This document shows positions 44,559 to 53,547 of a stretch of DNA of 64,000 bases, piece by piece. Origin of the DNA: an uncultured Lachnospiraceae bacterium (GTDB lineage Bacteria > Bacillota > Clostridia > Lachnospirales > Lachnospiraceae). The DNA is taken from positions 152,875-216,874 of the forward strand of contig CACZBD010000009.1 in NCBI GenBank assembly GCA_902779305.1, written 5' to 3'. A program made the translations under genes and the position numbers. Every line of letters starts with the position of its first letter. Position 1 is the first letter of the stretch. The notes beneath the pieces were generated by a model, which was not told the origin of the DNA, did not search any database, and worked only from the letters and a program-made list of their open reading frames with translations.

Positions 44559-47500
44559 AAAAGATTTCTCCACCAGACGATCGGTCTGCTGCCGATCGTA
44601 TAGGTAAGAATTTTTGTTCCTCCGTAATTACTGTCGTCTTTCGCGCGGATCGTTACCGACACCTTGCCTTTTCCCCAGCCTGCGGGATAACTGTACGTAC
44701 TTTCATCGATGACATAGTCCTCACCGAAGGTCAGATCGTTTCCTCCCACTCTGATATATACGATATCGCTCTCACTTAGGGCCAACGGTTTTCCGTTCGC
44801 ATAGACCTTCGCGTTGACCTTGAACTTGGCCGCCGAAAGGTCGGCTTTTACGATCCGGTATGTGCAGGAAAGAACTTCATCCGCATACTTTCCTTTTCCG
44901 GTTACGGTGACCTTGATCACAGTTCCCGCATCCGGCAGGTCAAGCGCGCCAACCGCTTCTCCGGAAAATCTCTCTGCCGGCTCATTTTTATACTGTTTTA
45001 CCACAGGATCCGGCAAGAGCGCATATGTATAGTTTATATCGTCATAATCAGTGCCAGCCTTTAACTTTTTCCCGTCCAGATCCGTTAAGACAGGCGCCGT
45101 TTTCCAGGCATTTTTTGACGCCTTATAAACCTTGTCGGCAGCGGTGATCTTCACTTTCTCTGTGGAAAAATCACTTGCGAGGACCGTATAAGTGCCGGTC
45201 AGTTTTCCGCTGTAATTCCCGATCCCCGTGATCGTGACCGCCGGCTGTTTCTTTACGGAAAACAGCGGATCAGACAGATTCGTGCTGTTTGTAAAGCTTA
45301 CCTTGTAATCTTTTCCCTTTTGAAGTTTTTTCGGCTTGCCATCAATCGTGATGGCACCATCATACAGCGATATTTCCGGAAGCGCACCGCCTTTACAGTA
45401 CTGACATCTGATCTCTTCCGGCGTTGTCACAGAGATCTCATGATCCGGATCCTCCAGGGTGTGGTAGGATAATCCGATCCTGCTTTCCGTATCTGTCTTC
45501 AGATCGTATGCCAGGATCTTGTATGATTTTTTCAGTGTTCCGGAATATCCGTTGATCCCTTTCAGGATGACCGTTGCCGTTCCGGTTTTTCCTGCATTCT
45601 GATATTCGGCCGTATAATCGCCGGTGACGTTGTCCGCGCTGTATGTAAGGACGGTCCCGTTCAGCGTTACATAGGGCAGCTCATCGCTTGCAAAAGAAAC
45701 AAAGTTCTGTCCGTGTACGGCATCTCCCGTATAACGCTTTGTCCCAAGATTCTGAATCTTTGCTTTTGCGATATTTTGTCCCTTGATCTTAAAGTTTACG
45801 GTCTTTGTGCCGAAATATCCGTTTACGCCGGTGATCACAGCCGAGGCGGTCCCGATATTTGTATTGTTTTGATACGTTACCGTGTAATCGCCGGTAAGTC
45901 CGTTATCATTTGACTTTTCCAGTTCCCTGCCTTTATAAGCAAGTTTCACTTCCGGCTCGATCTCTGTCCCGGTGTATTCCCTGTCATTTATCCTATAAAC
46001 CGTAACCAAAGACAGGTTCACGGCTTTCGTGATCGTCTCATATACGGTTACCGTTCCCCGGTAGCCGCCCTTACCGGTGACGATTACAGGATAAGTCCCC
46101 GGACTTATATAGGCGCCGCTTCCGCTTTGCGGATAAGTCAGTGTATAATCCGTTCCGTTTACCAGTCTTTTTCCGTTTCGCATGATCACGGGATTGCTCC
46201 GGATCACACCTCCCGTAAAGGCAGCCTTTGCGGGAGAGATCTCAATGTCCGGGTCAGTCAGTTCTTTCTGCACGATCGTAAACTTCACCGTCTGCGACCC
46301 GGCATAATTGCCTTTTCCCTTAACGGTTACGGTTGCCGTCTTATTTCCCGGTTTCACATTGCCGGCAAACCCCAGTGTGTAATCCTTTCCCTGTTCCAGT
46401 TTCAATGCAGAAGTTTCGCCCTCTGCGCTGTCATAAACGTTTACCTCCGGCCTGATCGCGGCTCCCGTGTAGACCTGATCCGGGATCATCTGTACGAAAA
46501 ATCCTTTTCCCGTATCTTCATAATACGGATACAAATCCAGCAGTTTCACGCTCAGAAACGTATCCTTTGTAACCGGCAGGCCGCCGTCTTCTCCCGTTCT
46601 CCAGCCGAGAAAGATCTTTCCGTCCTGTACGGGATCGTCCGGCCACGGATAGCCTTTTTCCGTGAACTGTTCTCCGAGCTTTTCGCCGTAAACCAGGTTC
46701 TGGAATCTCCTGTACTCTTCTCCGTGAAAGATCACATCACAGCCCGTAACCTTCACCTGACAGGATCCCGAATAACCTGCGATACTTGCCGTGATCACCG
46801 CTTCTCCGATCCCAAGTCCCGTTACGGTCCCGTTTTTCACCCCGACGACCTTCGGCTTCGAACTTTTCCACGTCACCGTGATATCCGATGTCGTATCCTT
46901 CGGCCAGTACTCAAACGACAGGTTTGTACTCTGCCCGCAAAGGATTTCCCCGCCGCCTGTCAGTTCGGCTTTGTAAACAGGGGCGATCACCGTGACCTCG
47001 CAGGTTTGTCTGATCGATAAGTTCGCGCTCGCCTTCGCCGTGATCACTGCCGTTCCGCTGCCTTTGGCCTTTACCAGTCCGTTTGCATCCACTGTCGCAA
47101 CTTTCGTATTGGATGAGGACCAGATCACGGTTTTTGCATCCGTCGTATTCTCCGGTTCATACGTCACGTTCAGCTGCAGGCTGTCATGATTGTGCTTTTT
47201 ATCCTCACTCGAAAGACCGGTCCCGTTTTCAACGATCGTGTCACTTCTTCGCATGATGTCCGATGCGTGATCTAAAGCGATCGCCTTCAGCGGATTTTTG
47301 ACGTTGATCCTGCATTCTTCCACATTGCCGTCATATGCCGCGCGGATGGTAACCGTGCCCGGAAGATAAGCCGTCACAACCCCTTTTGTGACTTTTGCAA
47401 TATTCGTGTCCGAACTGGACCAGGTCACCTTTCTCGCATCCACCGCGGTGCCGTTTACCGAAGCGATCAGCGTGATCTGATCCCCGACATTCATGGTAGT

Positions 47501-49120
47501 ACTTGTTTTACTGAGCCGCAGTCCCGGCATGTTGGAAAAGACAGGAATCTTAAAAACAAATGCGCTCGAAAGCGCGCCGGCATCATTGTAGACCTTTCTG
47601 GTGCTCGTGCTTTCCGATGCGGGCGCCTGAACATTCTGCATGTACTGATGCGTATAAACCGCGTTGGCCGCATTCGGGTTGACATTGAACTTCTGCAGAT
47701 AGCCTGTGTCCTGCCCTTTTTTGATATAGTTGTTCCCGATGGTGGACGCACCGCCCTGCAGGGATTTATACCGCGTATTCCAGCCTTTGTTTTTCGCATA
47801 TGTCAGGCCGTTTACGATCACATCCGTGACCGTATCCCCGTTAGCCCCAACATTAAAATAATTGTAATAGCCTTCGAAGCCCCTGTAGGTTCCCGAGATC
47901 AGCGGAGAAGTTCCCTTGCCCTGCTCCTGATACACTCTCGACGCCAGATGCGTCGGGCTGACGCCCTGACTCTTCCCGATCTCAAAAAAGGCCTGCGCAT
48001 AGGTTTTGGAAGTCTGATCCGGCAGAGCGCCTTTCATAAACGTATTGTTCAGAAAGTTTTGTATCGCGCTGACATTGTGATAGGAGCTGTTAAAGGTCAG
48101 CTGCTCGAACTGGAAGATATAGGTTTCCGTCAGGAAATTTCTCGGATCCATGTAATAGGATACCGCCGCCTTTGTGGCATATGCCCAGTTTGGCTGTCCG
48201 GTTAACGCGCCGACATATCCCTTATCCCTGTTGGACTCATTGATATAGATCCAGCTCTTGTCCCCCATTTCACAGTTAACAGCCGTGTTAAAATCAAGGC
48301 CGGTGTTCATAGGAACAAATGTCCAGTTTGGATGGCTGTTTTTCAGTTTGTTAAGATTTGCCTGATAGCCTGCCGGAAACTGCAGAACGTCCGCATATTC
48401 CCCGCCGGCGTTCAGATACTCCGTATTTTCGGAACTGACGCGTCCCAAAAGATCCGCATAAGACTCTTCCCAGGCCCGCCAGTCTTCATCTGATCTGGCT
48501 AAGAACCGGTCTTCGATATAGCCTTCTTTTTCTTCCTGCGAAACGAAAAAGCTTCCGTAATAGAAGACCCCGTCCCTTGTGATCTTTACATGTTTCAGAT
48601 AAACCGTTGTTGCACTCTCAAGCGTGGCAGAAACAAAGGCTGCCGTATCGGGCTCTTCATATACGGGGCAGGCGTCCGTCAGATAGACAAGCGCCATGAT
48701 ATTTTTTTCACCCGCAAGTAAGGCAAAGCGCTCCTCCGCTTCCGCAACCTCTTCTTCCGACAGTTCTGTTTCCGGCACTGCTTCTTCCGGCTCCTCGACA
48801 GGAACTTCAGCCTTTTCGGTTTCTTTCGTCTCGTTTTCTTCTGCGGGTCCGTTACCTTCTGCGGGCCCATTTCCGGAAGCCGTACCCTGCTCTTTCGCCC
48901 TGTCTTCTTCCGGATCACCTTCCTTCGCCGGTTTTTGATCCGTACCCGTATCCTTTGGCAGGGCAGGATCTGACTGTTCCTGTACAGCAGGCACATCCCC
49001 TGTTAAAAGCTGCGTGCTTACCGGATCCTGTTCCGCCGCAAAAGCCGGGACAGGCATGCCCTGAAGCAAAAGCGCAAACGCCGTTATCGCGATAAAAAGC
49101 TGTTTTCCCCTGATCTTCAT
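44555..49120 (-). CDS. Secreted N-acetylglucosaminidase with three BIG2 domains, InlB-type repeat and seven tail repeats
   Basis: 1521 residues from ATG 49120 (GAGGGGAAAG just upstream; the longer frame lacks a ribosome site). Signal peptide ending VPAFA, an acidic linker (Glu/Pro/Ala-rich) to about 130, an SH3-like stretch, then a GH73-like glucosaminidase at about 250-500 with YMDPRNFLTE and the catalytic Glu in RVYQEQGKG. Three BIG2 domains (about 530-800; VTWSSSDTNIAKVT is a clear example), one Listeria-Bacteroides type repeat (GKIFLGWRTG), then seven MBG-like units of 75-100 residues that match the tail units of the next gene (VTVKGKGNYAGSQTVKFTI). It would cut glycan strands of peptidoglycan; no anchor motif is seen. 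Confidence 0.88.
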   Translation of the reverse strand: MKIRGKQLFIAITAFALLLQGMPVPAFAAEQDPVSTQLLTGDVPAVQEQSDPALPKDTGTDQKPAKEGDPEEDRAKEQGTASGNGPAEGNGPAEENETKETEKAEVPVEEPEEAVPETELSEEEVAEAEERFALLAGEKNIMALVYLTDACPVYEEPDTAAFVSATLESATTVYLKHVKITRDGVFYYGSFFVSQEEKEGYIEDRFLARSDEDWRAWEESYADLLGRVSSENTEYLNAGGEYADVLQFPAGYQANLNKLKNSHPNWTFVPMNTGLDFNTAVNCEMGDKSWIYINESNRDKGYVGALTGQPNWAYATKAAVSYYMDPRNFLTETYIFQFEQLTFNSSYHNVSAIQNFLNNTFMKGALPDQTSKTYAQAFFEIGKSQGVSPTHLASRVYQEQGKGTSPLISGTYRGFEGYYNYFNVGANGDTVTDVIVNGLTYAKNKGWNTRYKSLQGGASTIGNNYIKKGQDTGYLQKFNVNPNAANAVYTHQYMQNVQAPASESTSTRKVYNDAGALSSAFVFKIPVFSNMPGLRLSKTSTTMNVGDQITLIASVNGTAVDARKVTWSSSDTNIAKVTKGVVTAYLPGTVTIRAAYDGNVEECRINVKNPLKAIALDHASDIMRRSDTIVENGTGLSSEDKKHNHDSLQLNVTYEPENTTDAKTVIWSSSNTKVATVDANGLVKAKGSGTAVITAKASANLSIRQTCEVTVIAPVYKAELTGGGEILCGQSTNLSFEYWPKDTTSDITVTWKSSKPKVVGVKNGTVTGLGIGEAVITASIAGYSGSCQVKVTGCDVIFHGEEYRRFQNLVYGEKLGEQFTEKGYPWPDDPVQDGKIFLGWRTGEDGGLPVTKDTFLSVKLLDLYPYYEDTGKGFFVQMIPDQVYTGAAIRPEVNVYDSAEGETSALKLEQGKDYTLGFAGNVKPGNKTATVTVKGKGNYAGSQTVKFTIVQKELTDPDIEISPAKAAFTGGVIRSNPVIMRNGKRLVNGTDYTLTYPQSGSGAYISPGTYPVIVTGKGGYRGTVTVYETITKAVNLSLVTVYRINDREYTGTEIEPEVKLAYKGRELEKSNDNGLTGDYTVTYQNNTNIGTASAVITGVNGYFGTKTVNFKIKGQNIAKAKIQNLGTKRYTGDAVHGQNFVSFASDELPYVTLNGTVLTYSADNVTGDYTAEYQNAGKTGTATVILKGINGYSGTLKKSYKILAYDLKTDTESRIGLSYHTLEDPDHEISVTTPEEIRCQYCKGGALPEISLYDGAITIDGKPKKLQKGKDYKVSFTNSTNLSDPLFSVKKQPAVTITGIGNYSGKLTGTYTVLASDFSTEKVKITAADKVYKASKNAWKTAPVLTDLDGKKLKAGTDYDDINYTYALLPDPVVKQYKNEPAERFSGEAVGALDLPDAGTVIKVTVTGKGKYADEVLSCTYRIVKADLSAAKFKVNAKVYANGKPLALSESDIVYIRVGGNDLTFGEDYVIDESTYSYPAGWGKGKVSVTIRAKDDSNYGGTKILTYTIGSRPIVWWRNLL

Positions 49121-49178
49121 TTCTTTCCCCTCGAAACGATCGCCGGTACCCCAACCGGTATACATAATTATTCAATTT

Positions 49179-49184
49179 ATTATA
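49179..49184 (-). promoter_or_regulatory. Candidate -10 for the glucosaminidase/peptidase operon
   Basis: Minus strand TATAAT, about 60 bases before the ATG. The -35 at 17 bases is ATGCAA and is poor, so this is tentative. Confidence 0.4.
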
Positions 49185-49216
49185 CAATAAAAAAGAAATC
49201 TTTGCATCTTTTGTGC

Positions 49217-49222
49217 TATACT
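49217..49222 (+). promoter_or_regulatory. Candidate extended -10 for the tocopherol-cyclase-like gene
   Basis: Plus strand TGCTATACT with TGn extension, 52 bases before the ATG at 49275. No good -35. It diverges from the glucosaminidase promoter. Confidence 0.5.
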
Positions 49223-49274
49223 AATGCAGACAGTTACTGCGAAAGCAGGTGAATATATGCAGCGGAGGTACCGG

Positions 49275-50408
49275 ATGTTTGCAAAACATGATCAGAAACG
49301 GAATGCATTTATGCTGAATGGCTCTTTTGCGGATGAGGGATATGACTGGTGGTGGCATTCGTTCACGGCCGTCAATGACAAAACCGGAGAGGAAAAGTCA
49401 TTCTTTATCGAGTTCTTTACCTGCAATCCCGAGCTTGGCAAAAACCAGCCCATCCTCGGTCAGGAGGAATACAATCTGCTTTCCGGACATTTCCCCTCCT
49501 ATGTCATGGTCAAAGCCGGATGGTGGGGCAAAGACCATGCGCAGCTGCACCGGTTTTTCGGATGGAAAGAAGTAAAGATGCATAAAAGCGCGCCGTTTTG
49601 TATCGAAGCGGCCGACTGTTATGCGGATGAATATGAGCTGAAGGGTTCCGTCGCCATTTCCCCGCAGGAAGCGGATGCACATCCGGAATGGATGTGTGAC
49701 AGCGGCAGCATGTCCTGGGATCTGAAATTAAACAAGATGATCCCCTTCAATGTCGGTTACGGCGCAGGAAAGCTGTTCCGGACGCTGAAAGCCTTTTCGA
49801 TGTACTGGCATGCGGAAGGCATGAAGACCATGTACAGCGGAACCGTCACGGCAAACGGCGAGACTTATTCCGTCTATCCGGACCGCTGTTTCGGATATGC
49901 CGACAAAAACTGGGGTGAAAACTTTACGAGCCCCTGGGTCTGGCTCTCAAGCTGCGACCTTATAAGCAAAAGCAGCGGCAAGCGCCTGTACGATTCCGTA
50001 TTCGATATCGGCGGCGGCTGTCCCATCGTCTTCGGCGTTCCCTTAAAGAAAAAACTGCTCGGCGCCTTCTATTATGAGGGGGAAGAGATTGAGTTTAACT
50101 TTTCCAAATTCTGGACATTCTCCCGGACAAGATTCCGCTGCAGGGAATCCAAAGAAACCGTATTCTGGCATGTGCGCCTTAAGAATCGCAAATATCTTCT
50201 CGATGTAAGGGTCAAATGTCCGAAAAAAGATATGCTGCTCATCAACTATGAGGCTCCCAACGGAAGTAAAAAGCATAACCGTCTCTTTAACGGTGGTACC
50301 GGCAAGGGTCTCATCACCCTATATGAAAAAAGCCCCGTCGGTCTCTATCTTGTCGATGAGATCCGTGCGGAGCATGTTGGCTGCGAATACGGTGTTTATG
50401 ACGAGTGA
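49275..50408 (+). CDS. Tocopherol-cyclase-like (lipocalin-fold) protein
   Basis: 377 residues from ATG 49275, with GGAGG 6 bases upstream; an in-frame ATG at 49224 also exists but has a weaker site. The order follows the tocopherol cyclase family: MLNGSFADEGYDWWWHSF at the start, LSGHFPSYVMVKAGWWGK, then the hallmark YADKNWGENFTSPWVWLSSC. The protein has no signal peptide. The plant enzyme cyclises phytylated quinols, which anaerobic bacteria do not make, so this bacterial branch must have another ligand or substrate. It faces the xdhC gene tail to tail across 11 bases. Confidence 0.82.
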   Translation: MFAKHDQKRNAFMLNGSFADEGYDWWWHSFTAVNDKTGEEKSFFIEFFTCNPELGKNQPILGQEEYNLLSGHFPSYVMVKAGWWGKDHAQLHRFFGWKEVKMHKSAPFCIEAADCYADEYELKGSVAISPQEADAHPEWMCDSGSMSWDLKLNKMIPFNVGYGAGKLFRTLKAFSMYWHAEGMKTMYSGTVTANGETYSVYPDRCFGYADKNWGENFTSPWVWLSSCDLISKSSGKRLYDSVFDIGGGCPIVFGVPLKKKLLGAFYYEGEEIEFNFSKFWTFSRTRFRCRESKETVFWHVRLKNRKYLLDVRVKCPKKDMLLINYEAPNGSKKHNRLFNGGTGKGLITLYEKSPVGLYLVDEIRAEHVGCEYGVYDE

Positions 50409-50419
50409 TCCCGGGAAGG

Positions 50420-51436
50420 TCATCCCGTGATCTTTCCGGAACGGATACCGATCAGCTGTGCCGCGATCGAAACGGCGATCTCTTCGGGCGTTTCGGAACC
50501 GATCTCAAGTCCGATCGGTGCCGTGATCCTGTCGATCTCACGGTCCGTATATCCGTCCTTTTTCAAGCGTTCCCTGCAAGCAGCGATCTTCTTTCTGCTG
50601 CCGATCAGTCCGATATACCTTGCCGGTGTCTTCAGCATTTCATATACAGCCTCATGATCGTGGCTGTGTCCCCTGGTCATGATGCAGACATAATCCTCCT
50701 CTGTGACCGCAGGGACCAGCGTATGCAGTTGATCGCAGGGGATACATCTGGTTTCGGCAAGGTTTTGAAACAGTCCGGGATCCGCAAAATCCGGGCGGTC
50801 TTCCACAACGATACAGGAAAAATCACACTTATCAAGAACCGGCACAAGCTGCTGCGCCACATGACCGCCGCCGAAAATATAGACTTTTCCGGCATGCAGC
50901 AGTCTTTCAACATAGAACTGCCCTTCCTTACATGCAACCAGCGCCGGGCGGCTCTTTTCAAGCATCACTTCTTCCGGCAATTCCTCATCGCACAACAGAC
51001 CGTTTTCCGTAAATACGGTAAAGATCCCGTCTTCCTCTGCGATCTGGGTGACCAGCCAGGCTGATCCGCGGGTTTTGAACAGTTCCATGACTCTATCGGT
51101 AAGGGCACGGAGTTTCTCGTCTTCAGCGCGGAGCAGGCGGAAATACACATCCACATCGCCGCCGCAGATCATTCCGATATCTTCCGTATCATTTGTATCC
51201 AGGCGGTAATGTTTGACAAAATTCTTTTTTGACGCAAGAAGCTCCCCTGCCAGCCGGATGCTCTCATATTCCACGGCACCGCCGCCGATCGTTCCTGCGA
51301 CACGTCCGTCCTTTGTCACCAGCATCCTTGCGCCGCTTCCGCGCGGCACAGAGCCGGTGCTTGCGATGATCGTGACAAGGATACAGTCATTTCCGGCCTT
51401 CATGGCTTCCTGCAGTTTCCGAAAGATTTCCCGCAT
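50420..51436 (-). CDS. xdhC: XdhC/CoxI-family protein
   Basis: 338 residues. N-terminal XdhC/CoxI domain with STGSVPRGSGARMLV and GTIGGGAVEYE, then a C-terminal Rossmann domain with VYIFGGGHVAQQLVP and IGLIGSRKKIAACRERL. The family binds molybdenum cofactor and inserts it, sulfurated, into xanthine dehydrogenase-type enzymes; in Clostridia it also occurs with selenium-dependent hydroxylases. No molybdenum hydroxylase is in the window. The gene starts two bases after the stop of a small charged-protein gene. Confidence 0.93.
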   Translation of the reverse strand: MREIFRKLQEAMKAGNDCILVTIIASTGSVPRGSGARMLVTKDGRVAGTIGGGAVEYESIRLAGELLASKKNFVKHYRLDTNDTEDIGMICGGDVDVYFRLLRAEDEKLRALTDRVMELFKTRGSAWLVTQIAEEDGIFTVFTENGLLCDEELPEEVMLEKSRPALVACKEGQFYVERLLHAGKVYIFGGGHVAQQLVPVLDKCDFSCIVVEDRPDFADPGLFQNLAETRCIPCDQLHTLVPAVTEEDYVCIMTRGHSHDHEAVYEMLKTPARYIGLIGSRKKIAACRERLKKDGYTDREIDRITAPIGLEIGSETPEEIAVSIAAQLIGIRSGKITG

Positions 51437-51438
51437 CT

Positions 51439-51741
51439 CTATACCATCCCGTTCATGAAAGAATCCACCTCGGACTGCGACATGCCGACTTTAAAATTTG
51501 AGGCCAGGATCTGATCGGCAAGTGCAGAGGCATCTTCATCGGAGATCGGCTCCATGCTTTCAGCCGTTTCCGGCGCATCGGGCGCTTGCTGTTCTTCCGG
51601 CTTTCTCTCCGGATGATCGGGATCGATCTTTCTGACATCATCCAGGTCATAGGTCCCGTACTTGATGATGGTCTCTCTGCCAAGGCGGGCCAGCACCTCT
51701 CTGCGTTCTCTTTCTTTTTCTTTTTCTTCCTGCGATTTCAC
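51439..51741 (-). CDS. Small charged protein of unknown function, cotranscribed with xdhC
   Basis: 100 residues, start GTG with GAGGAG 6 bases upstream. Very charged N-terminus (EEKEKERERREVLARLGRE), a middle Pro/Glu stretch and an acidic C-terminal helix ending VDSFMNGMV. No Cys, no signal, no membrane segment. The reading frame has a good ribosome site and own promoter, and its stop abuts the xdhC start (2-base gap), so it is probably real. I recognise no family. It may aid XdhC or be an adaptor. Confidence 0.65.
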   Translation of the reverse strand: MKSQEEKEKERERREVLARLGRETIIKYGTYDLDDVRKIDPDHPERKPEEQQAPDAPETAESMEPISDEDASALADQILASNFKVGMSQSEVDSFMNGMV

Positions 51742-51807
51742 GGCAGCTCCTCATTTCCGTTCGTTCATCATCCGGCACCCAAACGTAGCCGGTTTCTTCT
51801 GCTTTCT

Positions 51808-51813
51808 ATTATA
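51808..51813 (-). promoter_or_regulatory. Extended -10 promoter for the small protein/xdhC pair
   Basis: Minus strand TGATATAAT, with the TGn extension, about 65 bases before the GTG. No good -35 at 17 bases. The trp transporter genes end only 40 bases upstream, so some read-through is possible. Confidence 0.5.
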
Positions 51814-51850
51814 TCATAAGCCATATGTGACAATTTTTCATTGTTTATTT

Positions 51851-52648
51851 TCAGTTTTCCTCCTCCGTCAAAAGCATCCGGTCGTTATCGAGTTCGTGAC
51901 CGCGCTTTTTCCGGAACATGTTCAAAAGGTCCTCCACGCTCATGCCCTCCCGTTCCTGTCCGCCGATGTCAAAAATGATGTTTCCTTCATCCATCATCAG
52001 CGTCCGGTTACCCTGCGTCAGCGCAGCATGCATGTTATGCGTGATCACAAGGCAGGTCAGATGATTTTCTTTTGCGATGTTTTCCGTCAGTTCCATAACC
52101 TTGGCGCTTGTTTCCGGATCGAGAGCCGCCGTATGCTCATCCAGAAGCAGGAGTTTCGGCGGGTTGATCGTCGCCATCATCAGCGTCAGCGCCTGTCTCT
52201 GTCCGCCCGAAAGCAGTCCGACGGGACTGTCCATCCTGTCTTCCAGACCCATTCCAAGCAGCGCCACTCTCTCACGAAGATCCTTCTTTTCCTTTCTGCT
52301 GATCCTCGAAAGCCAGCCGCCGCTGCCTGCCGCAAGCGCAAGGTTCTCTTCGATGCTCATATCGGGGGCCGTGCCTTTCAGCGGGTCCTGAAACAGACGG
52401 CCGATGGTTCTGGCACGGACATGCTCCGGCACCATCGTGATATCCTCTCCGTCCAGAACGATCCTTCCGGTATCCGTCAAAAACGTTCCCGCAATGGCAT
52501 TGAACAGCGTTGATTTTCCCGCGCCGTTTGCGCCGATGATCGAGATAAAATCACCTCTTTCAACATGAAGCGAGAGTCCGGTGAGTGCTTTTTTCTCATT
52601 CACCGTGCCGGGATTGAATGTTTTACTGATCTCTGTGATCTTCAGCAT
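51851..52648 (-). CDS. trpZ: Tryptophan ABC transporter ATP-binding protein TrpZ
   Basis: 265 residues. Walker A GANGAGKSTLFN near residue 38, signature LLSGGQRQALTL near 147, Walker B LLLLDEHTAALDP near 168. It powers the TrpY permease. The ATG shares one base with the trpY stop (TAATG). The tryptophan assignment comes from the upstream T-box. Confidence 0.88.
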   Translation of the reverse strand: MLKITEISKTFNPGTVNEKKALTGLSLHVERGDFISIIGANGAGKSTLFNAIAGTFLTDTGRIVLDGEDITMVPEHVRARTIGRLFQDPLKGTAPDMSIEENLALAAGSGGWLSRISRKEKKDLRERVALLGMGLEDRMDSPVGLLSGGQRQALTLMMATINPPKLLLLDEHTAALDPETSAKVMELTENIAKENHLTCLVITHNMHAALTQGNRTLMMDEGNIIFDIGGQEREGMSVEDLLNMFRKKRGHELDNDRMLLTEEEN

Positions 52649-53547
52649 TATTTCTTCTCCAGTCTTCTGGCAAATTCGGGATATTTACTCTTTAAGTACG
52701 GGCCGGAGATCGCAAGGATCACGATCACGGACGATACGAGTTTGAGCATATAGGCCGGCATGTTAAACCTGAGCGCGATCGTATAAACGAGCCGGAATAC
52801 AAAAGCGCCGACAACGGTTCCCGCGATCCGCACGCTCATCCTTCTGCTTCTTAAGAAAGTTCCGCCGATCAGAAGCGAAGCCAGCGCGATCGTTACCATT
52901 CCCGATCCGATGTCGATGTTGACGGATTTCTGGGACTGCGCCAGCAGGCATCCGGACAGCGCCGTGAACGAATTGGATACGCAAAGCCCCACCGTAGTTG
53001 TCATGACCGGATTGATCGAGGAGGAACGCACCATCTCGGGATTGTTTCCGGTCGCCCTGATGGCAAGGCCGATCCTCGTTTTTAAGAACAGATGCAGAAA
53101 AGCCGCAACCGCAATGACTGCGGTTGTGGCTATGAGCAGCTTATTCAGACCCGGTGCACCCACACGGTCCAGAACGGACTGCAGTTTTGAAAATACGGTT
53201 TCCGTCTTGTTCATGTTCAGAAGCGAACTTCCTCCCATGATCCCGATGTTGACCGAATAAAGCGCGGTATTCATGATGATCCCGGCGAGCAGACTGTCAA
53301 CGCCCATCCTTGTCTGCAGAAATGCCGTGATCAGTCCCGAAATCATGCCTGCAAGCATGGCTGCCGGTATGGATAAAAATGCATGTCCCGCGATGGCCGT
53401 CACCGCCCCGACCGTCGCGCCGAGCGTAAAGCAGCCGTCGGTCGAAAGGTCGCACACGTTCAACATGGAATAGCTTAAGAACAGTGCAAGTACGGTCAGT
53501 GAACTGATCAGTCCAAGTTCCAGTGCTGTCTGTAATAAAGGTATCAT
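52648..53547 (-). CDS. trpY: Tryptophan ABC transporter permease TrpY
   Basis: 299 residues with about eight to nine hydrophobic helices, of the branched-chain-amino-acid permease-like type (LSTDGCFTLGATVGAVTA near residue 38, ARPIL-like end RLEKK). VRSSSINPVMTTTVGLCVSNSFTALSG is typical of the TrpY/YufP-type family. The ATG overlaps the trpX stop by one base (TAATG), so all three genes are coupled. Confidence 0.88.
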   Translation of the reverse strand: MIPLLQTALELGLISSLTVLALFLSYSMLNVCDLSTDGCFTLGATVGAVTAIAGHAFLSIPAAMLAGMISGLITAFLQTRMGVDSLLAGIIMNTALYSVNIGIMGGSSLLNMNKTETVFSKLQSVLDRVGAPGLNKLLIATTAVIAVAAFLHLFLKTRIGLAIRATGNNPEMVRSSSINPVMTTTVGLCVSNSFTALSGCLLAQSQKSVNIDIGSGMVTIALASLLIGGTFLRSRRMSVRIAGTVVGAFVFRLVYTIALRFNMPAYMLKLVSSVIVILAISGPYLKSKYPEFARRLEKK

